From JBBQXK01 sp052387255 (GTDB taxonomy: Bacteria > Pseudomonadota > Alphaproteobacteria > Rhodobacterales > Rhodobacteraceae), in assembly GCA_052387255.1 (NCBI GenBank), contig JBQTJI010000012.1, forward strand, positions 13,117 through 77,116: a stretch of 64,000 bases of DNA, given 5' to 3'. The notes beneath the pieces were generated by a model, which had not been told where the DNA came from, ran no database searches, and saw only the letters and a program-made list of their open reading frames with translations. Each line of letters starts with the position of its first letter. The stretch's first letter is position 1. This document shows positions 8,098 to 17,595 of this stretch, one piece after another. Position numbers and translations under genes: made by a program.

Positions 8098-9618
8098 TCA
8101 CCGCCGCCAGACCGAGGGCGCGATCAGCGCCAGGATCGCCAGCACCTCGAGCCGCCCCATCACCATCGCGGCGGCCAGGATCGCCTTCGCCGCCCCGCCA
8201 AGCGCGCTGTAGGCGACCGGCGCCTCGGCGGCCAGGCTGGCCAGCGGGCCGGTGGTCGACACGGCAGCGACCGACAGCACCAGCGCCTGCTCGAACGGCA
8301 CCTCGACCAGGGCCAGGGCGGCGATCAGCACCGCCAGCGTCAGCGCATAGAGCATGAAGAAGATCCAGGCGGCATAGGCCCCCTCGTTGCGCAGCCGCCG
8401 TTCGCCGTCACCGCCCCCGCCGATGGAATGGGGGTGCGCGATCCGTTCCAGCTCGCGCTGCCCCTGGCGCACCAGGGCATGCACGCGCAGCAGTTTCAGC
8501 CCGCCGGTGGTGGTGGCGATGCCGCCGCCGATCATCGCGAGGCCCACCAGGATCAGCCCTGGCGCAGGCAGCCCCGACCAGGCCCGCGCCGCCTGCCACT
8601 GGCCGCTTTCGAAGCCGGCGGTGGTCAGGAACGACAGCGTCATGAACAGCGCGCCCCACAGCGCGCCCAGTGCCTGGCCCAGGGTGCCGACCTCGTCCGT
8701 CGCCACCGCCCCCACCCAGTGGCGCAGGAACAGCACCGTCGGCACCAGCACCAGAAAGCCGGCAGCCAGGCGCACCTCGGGGTCGAACCAGATCGGGTGG
8801 GACCGGTCGACCATCACCGCGCCCGGAAAGCTGCGCCGCGTCAGGCCCAGAAGCAGGAAGGCAAAGACCAGCATCTCGCCCGGCAGGCCTGCGCCGGGCA
8901 GGGCAGCCCCCTGCCCCGGCACGATGCCGCTGGACGACAGCGTCGACATCGCCAGGCACAGCGCGCGCAGTCCGTCCTCGCCCGCGATCAGCAACAGCAC
9001 CCACAGCGCCAGCGTCAGCCCGCCATAGACCGGAAACACCAGCATCGTCAGCCGCGCCAGCCGCGTCCCCGGATCGGCCACACGGGTGATCTGCGCCGTG
9101 CCGCGCGCGCCCCGGCCCGGCGCGCGCCCCGAGATCACCTCGGCACCCGCCAGGTCGAGCGGGGCCAGCAGCGCCGCCGCGCCCACCAGCATCAGAAGCC
9201 CCCCGAACCACCCCACCAGCGCCCGCCACAGGTGCAGGCTGTCCGCCAGCCGTCCCGGCGTGTCATACAGCGTGGCCCCGGTGGTGGTCAGGCTGGACAC
9301 CATCTCCCACCAGGCATTCGTGAAACTGGTGTCGGGCACGGCCTGCGCAAAGGGCAGCGCCAGAACCGGCGGCACCACCAGATAGGCCAGCGCGAACGAG
9401 GCAAGCTGGCTGCGCGCGGGGTTGGGGCCGAGCGGACGGCCCGCCATGGCCAGCGCCGCCATCCCGGTCAGCGCCGCCACCACGACCGCCCCGAACAGGA
9501 AGGTCCGGGCGATGCGCGCGTCGCCCGTCGCCGCCGCATGGGCTGCGGGCAGCAGCATCGCCAGCGCGGCAATCCACAACAGGATCACCACCAGCGGCTG
9601 GGTGCGGAACCGGCGCAT
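8098..9618 (-). CDS. trkH: TrkH-family potassium uptake protein
   Basis: A 506-residue polytopic membrane protein. The four pore-loop segments of the TrkH/KtrB fold can be recognised: SSLTTTGAT, STLSSSGIVPG, LTTAGFESG and TTTGGLKLLR. Hydrophobic helices fill the rest. It forms the K+ conducting subunit in the inner membrane and is gated by TrkA, whose gene ends three bases upstream of this ATG, so the two are a translational pair. Length is normal for the family. Confidence 0.94.
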   Translation of the reverse strand: MRRFRTQPLVVILLWIAALAMLLPAAHAAATGDARIARTFLFGAVVVAALTGMAALAMAGRPLGPNPARSQLASFALAYLVVPPVLALPFAQAVPDTSFTNAWWEMVSSLTTTGATLYDTPGRLADSLHLWRALVGWFGGLLMLVGAAALLAPLDLAGAEVISGRAPGRGARGTAQITRVADPGTRLARLTMLVFPVYGGLTLALWVLLLIAGEDGLRALCLAMSTLSSSGIVPGQGAALPGAGLPGEMLVFAFLLLGLTRRSFPGAVMVDRSHPIWFDPEVRLAAGFLVLVPTVLFLRHWVGAVATDEVGTLGQALGALWGALFMTLSFLTTAGFESGQWQAARAWSGLPAPGLILVGLAMIGGGIATTTGGLKLLRVHALVRQGQRELERIAHPHSIGGGGDGERRLRNEGAYAAWIFFMLYALTLAVLIAALALVEVPFEQALVLSVAAVSTTGPLASLAAEAPVAYSALGGAAKAILAAAMVMGRLEVLAILALIAPSVWRR

Positions 9619-9621
9619 GGC

Positions 9622-10998
9622 TCAGAAGAAGTCGATCGAGACTTGCAGCAGCCGCTCGACCTCGGGCACGTCCTTGGCCATCACGAACAGCGCGATCACG
9701 TCGTTCTCCTCGATCCGCAGGTCGCCCGTCGGCTTGATCACGCGGTCGCCCTTCATCACCGCGCCGACCAGCACGCCCTCGGGGAAATCGATGTCGCGCA
9801 CCAGACGGCCGGCCAGGGGCGAGGTCGACAGCACCTGCGCCTCGATCATCTCGGCCTCGGCGTCGCCCAGCGAATAGATCGCCCGCACCCGGCCGTGGCG
9901 GATGTGGCGCAGGATGGAACTGACCGTCGTCGCACGCGGGTTGATGTAGGCGTCGATGTCCAGCGCGGCCATCAGCGGCACCAGCGTGGGGTCGTTGACC
10001 AGCGCGATGGACATGCGGCACCCCGCCTGTTTCGCCCGGACCGCGACCAAGAGGTTGGTCTTGTCGTCGTCGGTCACCGCCAGCACGGCATCGGCGCGGT
10101 CGATGGCGGCCTCGGTCAGGATCTCGATGTCCATGCCGTCGCCGTTCAGCACGATGGTGCGTTCCAGGGCATCCGCCGCAAACTCGGCCCGCGCGCGGCT
10201 TTTCTCGATGATCTTGGTGCGCATCCGGTCGCTGCGCGCCTCGAGCGCACGGGCCACTTCGAGGCCCACGTTGCCCGCGCCGACGATCACCAGCCGTTCC
10301 TGCTTGCGCGTGCTTTTCCCGAAGATGTCGAGCGCGCGGTTGACGTCCTCGGTGTGGCTGAAGACATAGATGCGGTCGCCCGCAAACAGCTGGTCTGCCG
10401 GGTCGGGGGCGAACAACCGCTCGTCCCGCCGCACCCCCACGACGATGGCCCGCAGCGAGGCGAACAGCTCGGTCAGCTGCCGCAGGGGCGTGTTCAGCAC
10501 CGGGCAGTCGGCGTCCAGCTGGATGCCCAGCAGCTGCGCCCGGCCCCCCATGAAACTTTCCGTGTCAAAGGTCGAAGGGGCCGCCAGGCGCTGCAGGGCG
10601 GCCTCGGCCACCTCTTTCTCGGGGCTGATGACCACGTCGATGGGCATGTGGTCGGCGCGGTAGAGGTCGGAGTACATGGTGTCGAGATAGGTCTGCGCCC
10701 GCAGCCGCGCGATCTTGCGCGGCACCGAGAACACGGAATGCGCGACCTGGCAGGTGACCATGTTCACCTCGTCGCTGTAGGTGGCGGCGATGATCATGTC
10801 GGCATCCCGCGCGCCCGCGCGTTCCAGCACGTCGGGGTGGCTGGCGAAACCGGTCACGCCCTGCACGTCCAGCGTCTCGGACGCGCGGCGCACGAGGTCG
10901 GCGTTCATGTCGACGACGGTGACATCGTTCTTCTCGCCCGACAGGTGCCGCGCGATCTGCCAGCCGACCTGGCCCGCGCCGCAGATGATGACCTTCAT
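9622..10998 (-). CDS. trkA: Trk potassium transporter regulatory subunit TrkA
   Basis: A 458-residue protein with two RCK units. The first opens MKVIICGAGQVGWQIARHLS (NAD-binding glycine motif), and the second has VIVGAGNVGLEVARALE near residue 235; each is followed by a TrkA-C domain. It binds nucleotides in the cytoplasm and controls TrkH gating. The start at 10998 is set by the canonical N-terminus and an AGGGGA motif upstream. In the Rhodobacter genomes I recall, ntrYX lies directly upstream of trkA; here a 650 bp gap and cckA take that place. Confidence 0.95.
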   Translation of the reverse strand: MKVIICGAGQVGWQIARHLSGEKNDVTVVDMNADLVRRASETLDVQGVTGFASHPDVLERAGARDADMIIAATYSDEVNMVTCQVAHSVFSVPRKIARLRAQTYLDTMYSDLYRADHMPIDVVISPEKEVAEAALQRLAAPSTFDTESFMGGRAQLLGIQLDADCPVLNTPLRQLTELFASLRAIVVGVRRDERLFAPDPADQLFAGDRIYVFSHTEDVNRALDIFGKSTRKQERLVIVGAGNVGLEVARALEARSDRMRTKIIEKSRARAEFAADALERTIVLNGDGMDIEILTEAAIDRADAVLAVTDDDKTNLLVAVRAKQAGCRMSIALVNDPTLVPLMAALDIDAYINPRATTVSSILRHIRHGRVRAIYSLGDAEAEMIEAQVLSTSPLAGRLVRDIDFPEGVLVGAVMKGDRVIKPTGDLRIEENDVIALFVMAKDVPEVERLLQVSIDFF

Positions 10999-11648
10999 CG
11001 TGCTGTCCCCTGTCGGCGGGTCCGGGGGCGATCCCGCCGGACCCTGCATCGCAGAACCCCGGGGGCCGGTCAACGGTCGGGGTGGGGCAGCCAGGGCCGG
11101 CGGGCCGGTGGCCACGGCGCAGGTCGGGTCGCCAGGCCTGCGCCCCGGACACATCGCCCGCCAGTCCCGGATCGCGGGCGTCCGCCACCCGCAGGGCTGG
11201 CCATGGCAGGACGGCACACAGGCACCCCCGCCCGCCGGACAGGTCGCAGCGGACGACCGACGTCCGGCTCCCACGGTTGGCCCGCCACCCCGACCGCCCG
11301 GTCGTTGCCTGTATTTGGGGAGCCGTTCGTTACCCGTATTTGGGGAGAAGGAGAGTCGCTTCAGGCCCAAAGCAGGTTGCGACCAATGTGATTCACCCCT
11401 GCGCCATCAGACCCGGTCGCCTTGGCGAAGGCCGGAATCCCGATCCTCGGAGCGGATCGATCGGGGTCCTGCCCTTCGCCGTTGCGACCGGTGAGGGACG
11501 AGCCTGAATGAACGCGACATCCTCAAAACCGCGAGCCGCCGACGATCACCGCGAGCCGCCGACAATCACCGCGAGGGCCCCGACGCGCAGTGCCGCGCGG
11601 GTCGCCTGCGACCCCGTGCGGACGCGCCACCAGCCGTCCAGCAGCGCG
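10999..11648. other. 650 bp gap with short direct repeats, no convincing gene
   Basis: No reading frame here looks like a protein. Two 19-base units, GTTGCCTGTATTTGGGGAG (11304-11322) and GTTACCCGTATTTGGGGAG (11329-11347), differ at two positions. Further right, a 20-base unit CGCGAGCCGCCGACGATCAC is repeated once with a single change, plus seven bases (11531-11577). The stretch holds the upstream region of trkA and the 3' flank of cckA. It is the only long non-coding gap in the window. Confidence 0.6.
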
Positions 11649-13955
11649 TCAGTGCAACTGCCCCTGCACCGTCGCCGTCAGGTCGTTGAGCGAGAAGGGC
11701 TTGGGCAGGAACACGGCGTTCGGGATCGTCGCCGACCCTTCCGTCAGCGCCTCTTCCGAGTAGCCCGAGACGAAGACCACCTTCACGTGCGGGCGGTCCA
11801 CCAGGGCCGCACGCACCCAGCTGGGCCCGTCCATGCCCGGCATCACCACGTCGGTGACGAAGATGTCGACGTCGAGCTTGGGGTCGGCCAGCGTCTTCAG
11901 CGCCTCTTCCGCGTTCTCGGCCTCGAGCACGGTATAGCCGCGCATCCGCAGCGCCCGGCTGGCAAAGGCGCGCACCGGGGCCTCGTCCTCGACCAACAGC
12001 ACCACGCCTTCGCCCTGCCGTGCAACCGCGCGCTCCGGCACGGGGGCGGGCAACACCACCTCGTCGGGCATCGGCGCGTGGACCGGGAAGTAGACGTGGA
12101 ACACCGACCCCTGCCCCACCTCGCTGTCGACAAAGACGAACCCGCCCGACTGCTTGACGATGCCATAGACCGTCGACAGACCCAGACCGGTGCCCTCGCC
12201 CACCCCCTTGGTGGTAAAGAACGGCTCGAAGATCTTGTCCAGACGGTCGGCGGGAATGCCGCAGCCGCTGTCCTGGACGCGGATCACCGCATAGTCGCCG
12301 GGCGGCACCACGGCACGGTCGCGGCGCAGCTCTTCCGCCAAGCTCAGCGCCTCGGTCTCGACCCGGATGCGGCCGCCCTCGGGCATGGCATCGCGGGCGT
12401 TCACGACCAGGTTCATCAGCACCTGTTCAAGCTGGCGCTTGTCGGCCCGGATCGCGCCCAGGTCGGGGGCATGCGCGAGCGTCAGCCTGATCCGCTCGCC
12501 CACCAGACGATTCAGCAGGTGGGTCATGTCGGACAGCACGTCCTGCAGGTCGATCCGCTCGGGCTTGAGCGTCTGCTTGCGCGAGAAGGCCAGAAGCTGG
12601 CCGACCAGGCTGGCCGCGCGGTTGGCGTTCTGGTGGATCTGGACCAGGTCGGCATAGTCGGGGTCGGCGGGGTCGTGGCGCAGCAGAAGAAGGTCGCAGT
12701 GCCCGGCGATGGCGGTCAAGAGATTGTTGAAGTCATGCGCGATGCCGCCCGCCAGCTGGCCGATGGCCTGCATCTTCTGGCTCTGCACGAACTGCGCCTC
12801 GAGCGTCTTGAGCGCGGTCGCGTCCTGCAGGATCGCCACCACCCCCGGACGCCCGCCCTCGACGATGCGGCGCAGCGTCACCTGGAAAAACGTCTCGCTT
12901 TCGGCCAGGCGCAGGCGCAGCACCTCGGCCCCGCCGGGCAGGCGTTCGGCCAGGACATCGTCCATCCAGTCCGACAGCGACCGGCCCAACCCCTCGAACG
13001 TCTCGGAAAAGGTCAGCGTGGCATCGCCCTCGATCGCCAGCAGCTCGCGCGCGGCCCGGTTCGCTACGCGCAAGGCCCCGTCGGGCCGGAACTTCAGCAG
13101 GGCCACCGGCACATGTTCGAAATCGGCGAGCATCGCCTCGTTCTCGGGCCGGTCGGGCACCGGCAGAAGGTAGATCTCGCGCCGCTCTCCGGGGCCGTCG
13201 ACCTCGGCCAGGATGGCGCGCACCGGGCCGTCCACACCCGCCACCTCGACCTCTTCGCCCGAGCGGAAGGCGGTGGTGGTGAACACGCGGTCCATCCGCT
13301 TGGGCCGGTGGCCCAGAAGCCGACGCATCGCCTCGTTCGAGAACAGCACGACGCCGGTCTTGTTGGTCACCAGCATCGGCAGGCTCAGGCTTTCGGCCCC
13401 GCGCCCCGAGGCTGCCCGGTCGTTGAATTCCTCCAGCCGCCACAGGAACCGGTCTGCGACCAGCCGGTGCACCGACAGCCGCATGTGGCCGCGCCGGGTG
13501 ACCACATCCTCGCGCGCGGCACCGACATTGCGCGCCCGCGCCTGCAGCCGGTACAGGACCGAGGCCGGGCTGGCGAAATGGTCGGTCAGCACCGAGACCA
13601 GCGTCGCCCCGTTGTCGGCATGAAACCTGTCGACCGCCGCGCGGTTCTGGAAACCGATCTGGCCGATGTCGTCGGTGGTAAAGCACGGCGTGGCATCGAC
13701 GCCGACAAGCTGCGCCAGCCGCCCCTCGGTCCAGCGGTCGCGGAAGCCCGCCCAAGCGACGATGCCCCGGATCATCACCACCAGCGCGCAGAGCGTGATG
13801 CCCGCGACCGTCGCGGTCAGGCGTGCCCCCCGTTCCTCGACGAACAGGGTCACGGCAAGGCAGCACAGGCCCGCGACCAGCAGCAACCAGACCCGCGGGG
13901 CCACGCCGCGCGCGGTGCCGATCATGTCGCCGGACAGGGTGAGGGTGCGGAACAA
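11649..13955 (-). CDS. cckA: Hybrid histidine kinase CckA
   Basis: A 768-residue cell-cycle kinase. Two N-terminal membrane helices (about 20-40 and 48-70) are followed by PAS-type sensing regions, then a HisKA H-box GGIAHDFNNLL with His407, HATPase boxes (LVNARDAM, DSGCGIP, FEPFFTTKGVGEGTGLGLS) and a C-terminal receiver with VEDE, phospho-acceptor Asp702 in VTDVVMPGMDG and KPF. CckA passes phosphate through ChpT to CtrA. The start is a TTG with GGAG seven bases upstream; ATG at 13925 is the alternative. A TTAA-N7-TTAA box lies 67 bp upstream of the start. Confidence 0.93.
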   Translation of the reverse strand: MFRTLTLSGDMIGTARGVAPRVWLLLVAGLCCLAVTLFVEERGARLTATVAGITLCALVVMIRGIVAWAGFRDRWTEGRLAQLVGVDATPCFTTDDIGQIGFQNRAAVDRFHADNGATLVSVLTDHFASPASVLYRLQARARNVGAAREDVVTRRGHMRLSVHRLVADRFLWRLEEFNDRAASGRGAESLSLPMLVTNKTGVVLFSNEAMRRLLGHRPKRMDRVFTTTAFRSGEEVEVAGVDGPVRAILAEVDGPGERREIYLLPVPDRPENEAMLADFEHVPVALLKFRPDGALRVANRAARELLAIEGDATLTFSETFEGLGRSLSDWMDDVLAERLPGGAEVLRLRLAESETFFQVTLRRIVEGGRPGVVAILQDATALKTLEAQFVQSQKMQAIGQLAGGIAHDFNNLLTAIAGHCDLLLLRHDPADPDYADLVQIHQNANRAASLVGQLLAFSRKQTLKPERIDLQDVLSDMTHLLNRLVGERIRLTLAHAPDLGAIRADKRQLEQVLMNLVVNARDAMPEGGRIRVETEALSLAEELRRDRAVVPPGDYAVIRVQDSGCGIPADRLDKIFEPFFTTKGVGEGTGLGLSTVYGIVKQSGGFVFVDSEVGQGSVFHVYFPVHAPMPDEVVLPAPVPERAVARQGEGVVLLVEDEAPVRAFASRALRMRGYTVLEAENAEEALKTLADPKLDVDIFVTDVVMPGMDGPSWVRAALVDRPHVKVVFVSGYSEEALTEGSATIPNAVFLPKPFSLNDLTATVQGQLH

Positions 13956-14021
13956 GGGCGTTCTCCGTCAGAATCGGCGCGGGCCCCGGGCCCCTGCTCA
14001 CCCCATCAGCAGCGAGAATCG

Positions 14022-14036
14022 TTAAACGGGCCTTAA
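14022..14036 (-). promoter_or_regulatory. CtrA-type binding site upstream of cckA
   Basis: TTAAACGGGCCTTAA is a perfect TTAA-N7-TTAA box, the full CtrA consensus of alphaproteobacteria. It lies in the cckA upstream region, about 67 bp before the TTG start. TTAA is rare in DNA this rich in G+C. Binding by CtrA is inferred from the motif and the gene it precedes. Confidence 0.55.
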
Positions 14037-14078
14037 TCACGGACCGGAAAGCGGAAACGCCGCCGGTTGAATTTCACT

Positions 14079-15236
14079 TTAGGCCACACGCCTTAGCTGC
14101 GCCAGAAAAAAACCGTCGCCGCCCTGCAGCGGCGTGAACCTGTGTTCGCCGACCAGCGACCAGCCGGGGACGCGCGCCAGGAACGCCGCGACCTGCACGC
14201 CATTCTCGGCCTCGATCATCGAACAGGTCGCATAGGCCAGCAGCCCGCCCGGCGCCACCAGCGCGGCAGCGGCCTCCAAGATGCGCGCCTGCAGCCCCAC
14301 AAGGTCGGCCAGGCGGGCGGGCGTCAGCGCCCATTTCCCCTCGGGCACGCGACGCCAGCTGCCCGAACCGGAACAGGGCGCGTCGACCAGCACCAGCGGG
14401 TGCGGATCGGGGGCCTGTCCGGGGGGAACGCGCGCGATCCGCGCCCCGGCACGCGCCGCACGGACGGACAGGTCGCGCATCCGCCCGGCGTCCGCGTCAT
14501 GCGCCGTGACCCTTGCGCCCCGCGCCGCAAGCGCCAGCGCCTTGCCCCCGCCGCCCGCGCAATAGTCGAGCACCGCCAGCCCCGGCGTGACCGGCAGCGC
14601 CTGCACCACGGCCTGCGACGCGGCGTCCTGCAGTTCGACCAGCCCTTCGGCAAAGCATTGCGATGTCTGGATTTTCCGCGCCCCATCGGTGACCAGCAGC
14701 GCGGTTTCGGCCAGCGGGTGCGGGACCGTCCCGATGCCCTCGGCCAGCAGCCGCACGCCTGCGTCCGAGGCATCGATCCGCGCCGTGTTGACGCGCAGGA
14801 ACACCGGCGCACGATGGCGCAGCGCGGACATCACCGGCACGAAATCCGCCCCGAGCGCGGCTTGCAGGTCAGGTCCCAGCCAATCGGGACAGTCCAGCGC
14901 CACCAGCCCCGTCGCCAGCCCCGGATCGTCCGCTTCGGAGGGGCCAAGGGCCTCGGGCGCATGGCCGAGGCCGGTGAACACCGCGCCAGGGTCGTCGCCA
15001 CGCGCGCGCAGGCCGCCCAGGACCAGCCCGCGCCCGCTGTCCGCCCCGCCCCGATGGGCAAAGGACCGCCGGCAGCGGATAGCGTCGAACACGATGTCGC
15101 GCACCGCCTGCCGGTCGCCCGAACCGGCATAGCGGCTGGCCCGGCCCCAGTTGGTCAGCGCCTGTTCGGCGGGGGTTCCCGTCAGCCAGCGGTCGAGCAC
15201 GCCGATGGCGGCCTGGTGCCTGGCGGCGGGCGTCAT
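14079..15236 (-). CDS. RsmB/NOP-family RNA (cytosine-C5) methyltransferase
   Basis: A 385-residue class I SAM-dependent methyltransferase. The SAM site LDYCAGGGGKALALAARGA, the motif IV cysteine region DAPCSGSGSWRRVPEGKW and the motif VI catalytic cysteine YATCSMIEAEN are all present, so two catalytic cysteines are in place. The N-terminal region (AARHQAAIGVLDRWLTG) is a helical NusB-like or PUA-linked portion. It probably methylates cytosine in 16S rRNA. ATG at 15236 was chosen; TTG at 15269 is possible. It lies 43 bp downstream of guaB. Confidence 0.88.
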   Translation of the reverse strand: MTPAARHQAAIGVLDRWLTGTPAEQALTNWGRASRYAGSGDRQAVRDIVFDAIRCRRSFAHRGGADSGRGLVLGGLRARGDDPGAVFTGLGHAPEALGPSEADDPGLATGLVALDCPDWLGPDLQAALGADFVPVMSALRHRAPVFLRVNTARIDASDAGVRLLAEGIGTVPHPLAETALLVTDGARKIQTSQCFAEGLVELQDAASQAVVQALPVTPGLAVLDYCAGGGGKALALAARGARVTAHDADAGRMRDLSVRAARAGARIARVPPGQAPDPHPLVLVDAPCSGSGSWRRVPEGKWALTPARLADLVGLQARILEAAAALVAPGGLLAYATCSMIEAENGVQVAAFLARVPGWSLVGEHRFTPLQGGDGFFLAQLRRVA

Positions 15237-15279
15237 GACTTCATGCGGTGGATGAGGATCGCCATGCAACCCATTGGCG

Positions 15280-16725
15280 TTACATCACGCGGTAGTTCGG
15301 GCTTTCCCGCGTGATCTGCACGTCATGGACATGGCTTTCCTTCAGCCCCGCCCCGGTGATGCGCACAAAACGGCACCCCGACCGCATCGCGGCAATCGTC
15401 GGCTGGCCGGTATAGCCCATGGCGGCGCGCAGGCCGCCGACCATCTGGTGCAGCACCGCCGCGACCGACCCCTTGTAGGGCACCTGCCCCTCGATCCCCT
15501 CGGGCACCAGCTTGTCACTGGCGGCATCCTTCTGGAAATAGCGGTCGGCCGACCCCCGTGCCATGGCCCCGAGCGACCCCATCCCGCGATAGGACTTGAA
15601 GCTGCGGCCCTGGTACAGGATCACCTCGCCGGGGGACTCGTCGGTTCCCGCAATCGCCGAGCCGACCATGGCGCAGGACGCCCCCGCCGCGATGGCCTTG
15701 GCGAAATCGCCGGAATACTTGATGCCGCCATCGGCGATCACCGGCACGTCCCCGGCAGCCCCCGCCGCGTCCATGATCGCCGTCAGCTGCGGCACGCCCA
15801 CGCCCGCCACGATCCGCGTGGTGCAGATCGACCCCGGCCCGATGCCCACCTTCACCGCATCCGCCCCGGCCCCGATCAGCGCGCGCGTCGCCTCGGCCGT
15901 CGCCACGTTTCCGGCGACCACCTGCACGTCGTTCGACAGCCGCTTGATCCGCTCGACGGCTCGGGCCACGCCTTCGGAATGCCCATGCGCGGTGTCGATC
16001 ACCACCATGTCGACCCCGGCGTCGATCAGCGCCTGAGACCGCTCGTACCCCGCATCGCCCACGGTACTCGCCGCCGCCACCCGCAACCGGCCAAGCGCAT
16101 CCTTGCAGGCCTGCGGGTTCAGCACCGACTGCTCGGTGTCCTTCAGCGTCAGCAGGCCCGTCAGCCGCCCCGTGCCATCCGTCACCAGAAGCTTCTCGAT
16201 CCGCCGCGCCTTCATCAGGCTGATCGCCGCCTCCCGATCCACCGGTTCGCGCAAGATCGCCAGGTTGTCGGCGGTCATCATCACCCGCACCGGCGTGCGG
16301 TCGTCCTGCGCGAACCGCATGTCGCGGTTGGTGACGATGCCCACCACGCGGCCCCCCTCCACCACCGGGAACCCGGTGATGTTGTAGCGCTCCATCAGCA
16401 CCTTGGCATCGGCCAGGGTCTGCTCGGGGGTCAGCGTGATCGGGTTGTAGACGACGCCCGATTCAAACCGCTTCACCCGCCGCACCTCCTGCGCCTGGGC
16501 GGCTGCGTCAAGGTTGCGGTGGATCACGCCCATGCCCCCCGCCTGCGCCATGGCGATGGCCATGCGCGCCTCGGTCACCGTGTCCATGGCGCTGGACAGC
16601 AGGGGAATGTTCAGCCGGACCCTGCGCGTCACGAAGGTCGCGGTATCCGCCTCGGACGGCAGTACGGAGGACGCCGCAGGCACCAGAAGCACATCGTCAA
16701 AGGTGAGGGCCTCGCGAATCTCCAT
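15280..16725 (-). CDS. guaB: Inosine-5'-monophosphate dehydrogenase
   Basis: A 481-residue IMPDH, which catalyses the NAD-dependent IMP to XMP step of GMP synthesis. MEIREALTFDDVLLVP opens the TIM barrel. A CBS-domain pair is inserted at about residues 90-200. The catalytic loop GPGSICTTR carries Cys301, and the flap contains RGMGS. The start at 16725 follows AGGGAGC. The divergent neighbour at 16845 is a class I glutamine amidotransferase, so the 119 bp between them serves both promoters. Confidence 0.97.
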   Translation of the reverse strand: MEIREALTFDDVLLVPAASSVLPSEADTATFVTRRVRLNIPLLSSAMDTVTEARMAIAMAQAGGMGVIHRNLDAAAQAQEVRRVKRFESGVVYNPITLTPEQTLADAKVLMERYNITGFPVVEGGRVVGIVTNRDMRFAQDDRTPVRVMMTADNLAILREPVDREAAISLMKARRIEKLLVTDGTGRLTGLLTLKDTEQSVLNPQACKDALGRLRVAAASTVGDAGYERSQALIDAGVDMVVIDTAHGHSEGVARAVERIKRLSNDVQVVAGNVATAEATRALIGAGADAVKVGIGPGSICTTRIVAGVGVPQLTAIMDAAGAAGDVPVIADGGIKYSGDFAKAIAAGASCAMVGSAIAGTDESPGEVILYQGRSFKSYRGMGSLGAMARGSADRYFQKDAASDKLVPEGIEGQVPYKGSVAAVLHQMVGGLRAAMGYTGQPTIAAMRSGCRFVRITGAGLKESHVHDVQITRESPNYRVM

Positions 16726-16844
16726 GGCATGCTCCCTGGACGGTCTCGTTTGGCGGTTCCCTGTTTCACGGGGGGGGTGCGAAGGCAAGAGGGTCTTGCG
16801 GCGGGCGGTGGCCCGTGCTGATCCTCGGGGCATCAGGGGGCCCC

Positions 16845-17549
16845 ATGCGCATCGCCATCGTCGAGAACACCCGCGTCACCCACCACGGCCAGGTCGGCGT
16901 GGCCCTGCACGAGGCAGGGGCGGTGATCGACCTTTTTCGACCCTACGAGGGGCAGCCCCTGCCCGCCGGACCGGGGGCGCATGACGGGATCGTGGTGTTC
17001 GGCGGCGAGCAGACGGCGCTGGATGATGCGACGCACCCCTACCTGCCGGAACTTGCCCGCCTGATGGCGGCGTTTTCGGGGGCCGACAAGGCGGTGCTGG
17101 GCATCTGCCTGGGGGCCCAGGTTCTGGCGCGGGGCTTGGGCGCGCAGAACCTGCTGGGGGCCGCCCCCGAGTTCGGCTGGTGCGACGTGGCCCTGACGGG
17201 AGCCGCAGCGGACGACCCGGTGCTGGCGGGTCTGCCGCAGGCGTTCCCGATCTTCCAGTGGCATTCCGACAGTTTTACGCTGCCACCGGGGGCGGTGCAC
17301 CTGGCGTCTTCTGCGATGGCGGCGCAGCAGGCGTTCCGGGTGGGCCGGGCGACCTATGGGTTCCAGTTCCACTTCGAGGCGAACCGGGCGGTGGTGGCGG
17401 ATTGGGTAAGGCGGTTTCCCGATCTGGTGGAGGGGCACGAGGCGGGATTTGCGGGGCGGTTGGCGGAGCGTGGGGGGCGCGAAGGGGTGATCGCGGATGC
17501 GGCGGGGTTGGCGATTGCGCGGGGGTGGGTGGGGGTGATTCAAGAGTAA
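16845..17549 (+). CDS. Class I glutamine amidotransferase-like protein
   Basis: A 234-residue single-domain GATase of the GMP-synthase-like group. The nucleophile elbow GICLGAQVLA carries Cys88, GFQFHFE holds His176, and an acidic residue that would complete the triad (Glu178) follows. GGEQTALDDATHPYL precedes them. It has no synthetase domain. It may release ammonia from glutamine for an unknown partner, or act on gamma-glutamyl compounds. The ATG at 16845 is preceded by a G-rich ribosome site. It is divergent from guaB. Confidence 0.82.
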   Translation: MRIAIVENTRVTHHGQVGVALHEAGAVIDLFRPYEGQPLPAGPGAHDGIVVFGGEQTALDDATHPYLPELARLMAAFSGADKAVLGICLGAQVLARGLGAQNLLGAAPEFGWCDVALTGAAADDPVLAGLPQAFPIFQWHSDSFTLPPGAVHLASSAMAAQQAFRVGRATYGFQFHFEANRAVVADWVRRFPDLVEGHEAGFAGRLAERGGREGVIADAAGLAIARGWVGVIQE

Positions 17550-17590
17550 GGTGGGCAGCGGAGTGGTGTGCAATCAATGCTCACCCTACG
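17546..17590. repeat. Diverged extragenic palindrome
   Basis: The GTAAGGTGGGCAGC...GCTCACCCTAC structure overlaps the stop of the amidotransferase gene and ends just before the convergent AT-richer gene. It shares the GGTGGGCA/CACCCTAC core of the palindromes at 20828 and 49726. Confidence 0.55.
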
Positions 17591-17595
17591 AGCCA

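Noticed and set aside
7789..11391. A plus-strand frame of 1200 codons opposite trkH and trkA
   Set aside because: Low-complexity Arg/His/Gln-rich translation typical of an antisense shadow in GC-rich DNA.
11508..14036. A long plus-strand frame opposite cckA starting in the repeat gap
   Set aside because: Antisense shadow of cckA; the start lies within short direct repeats.
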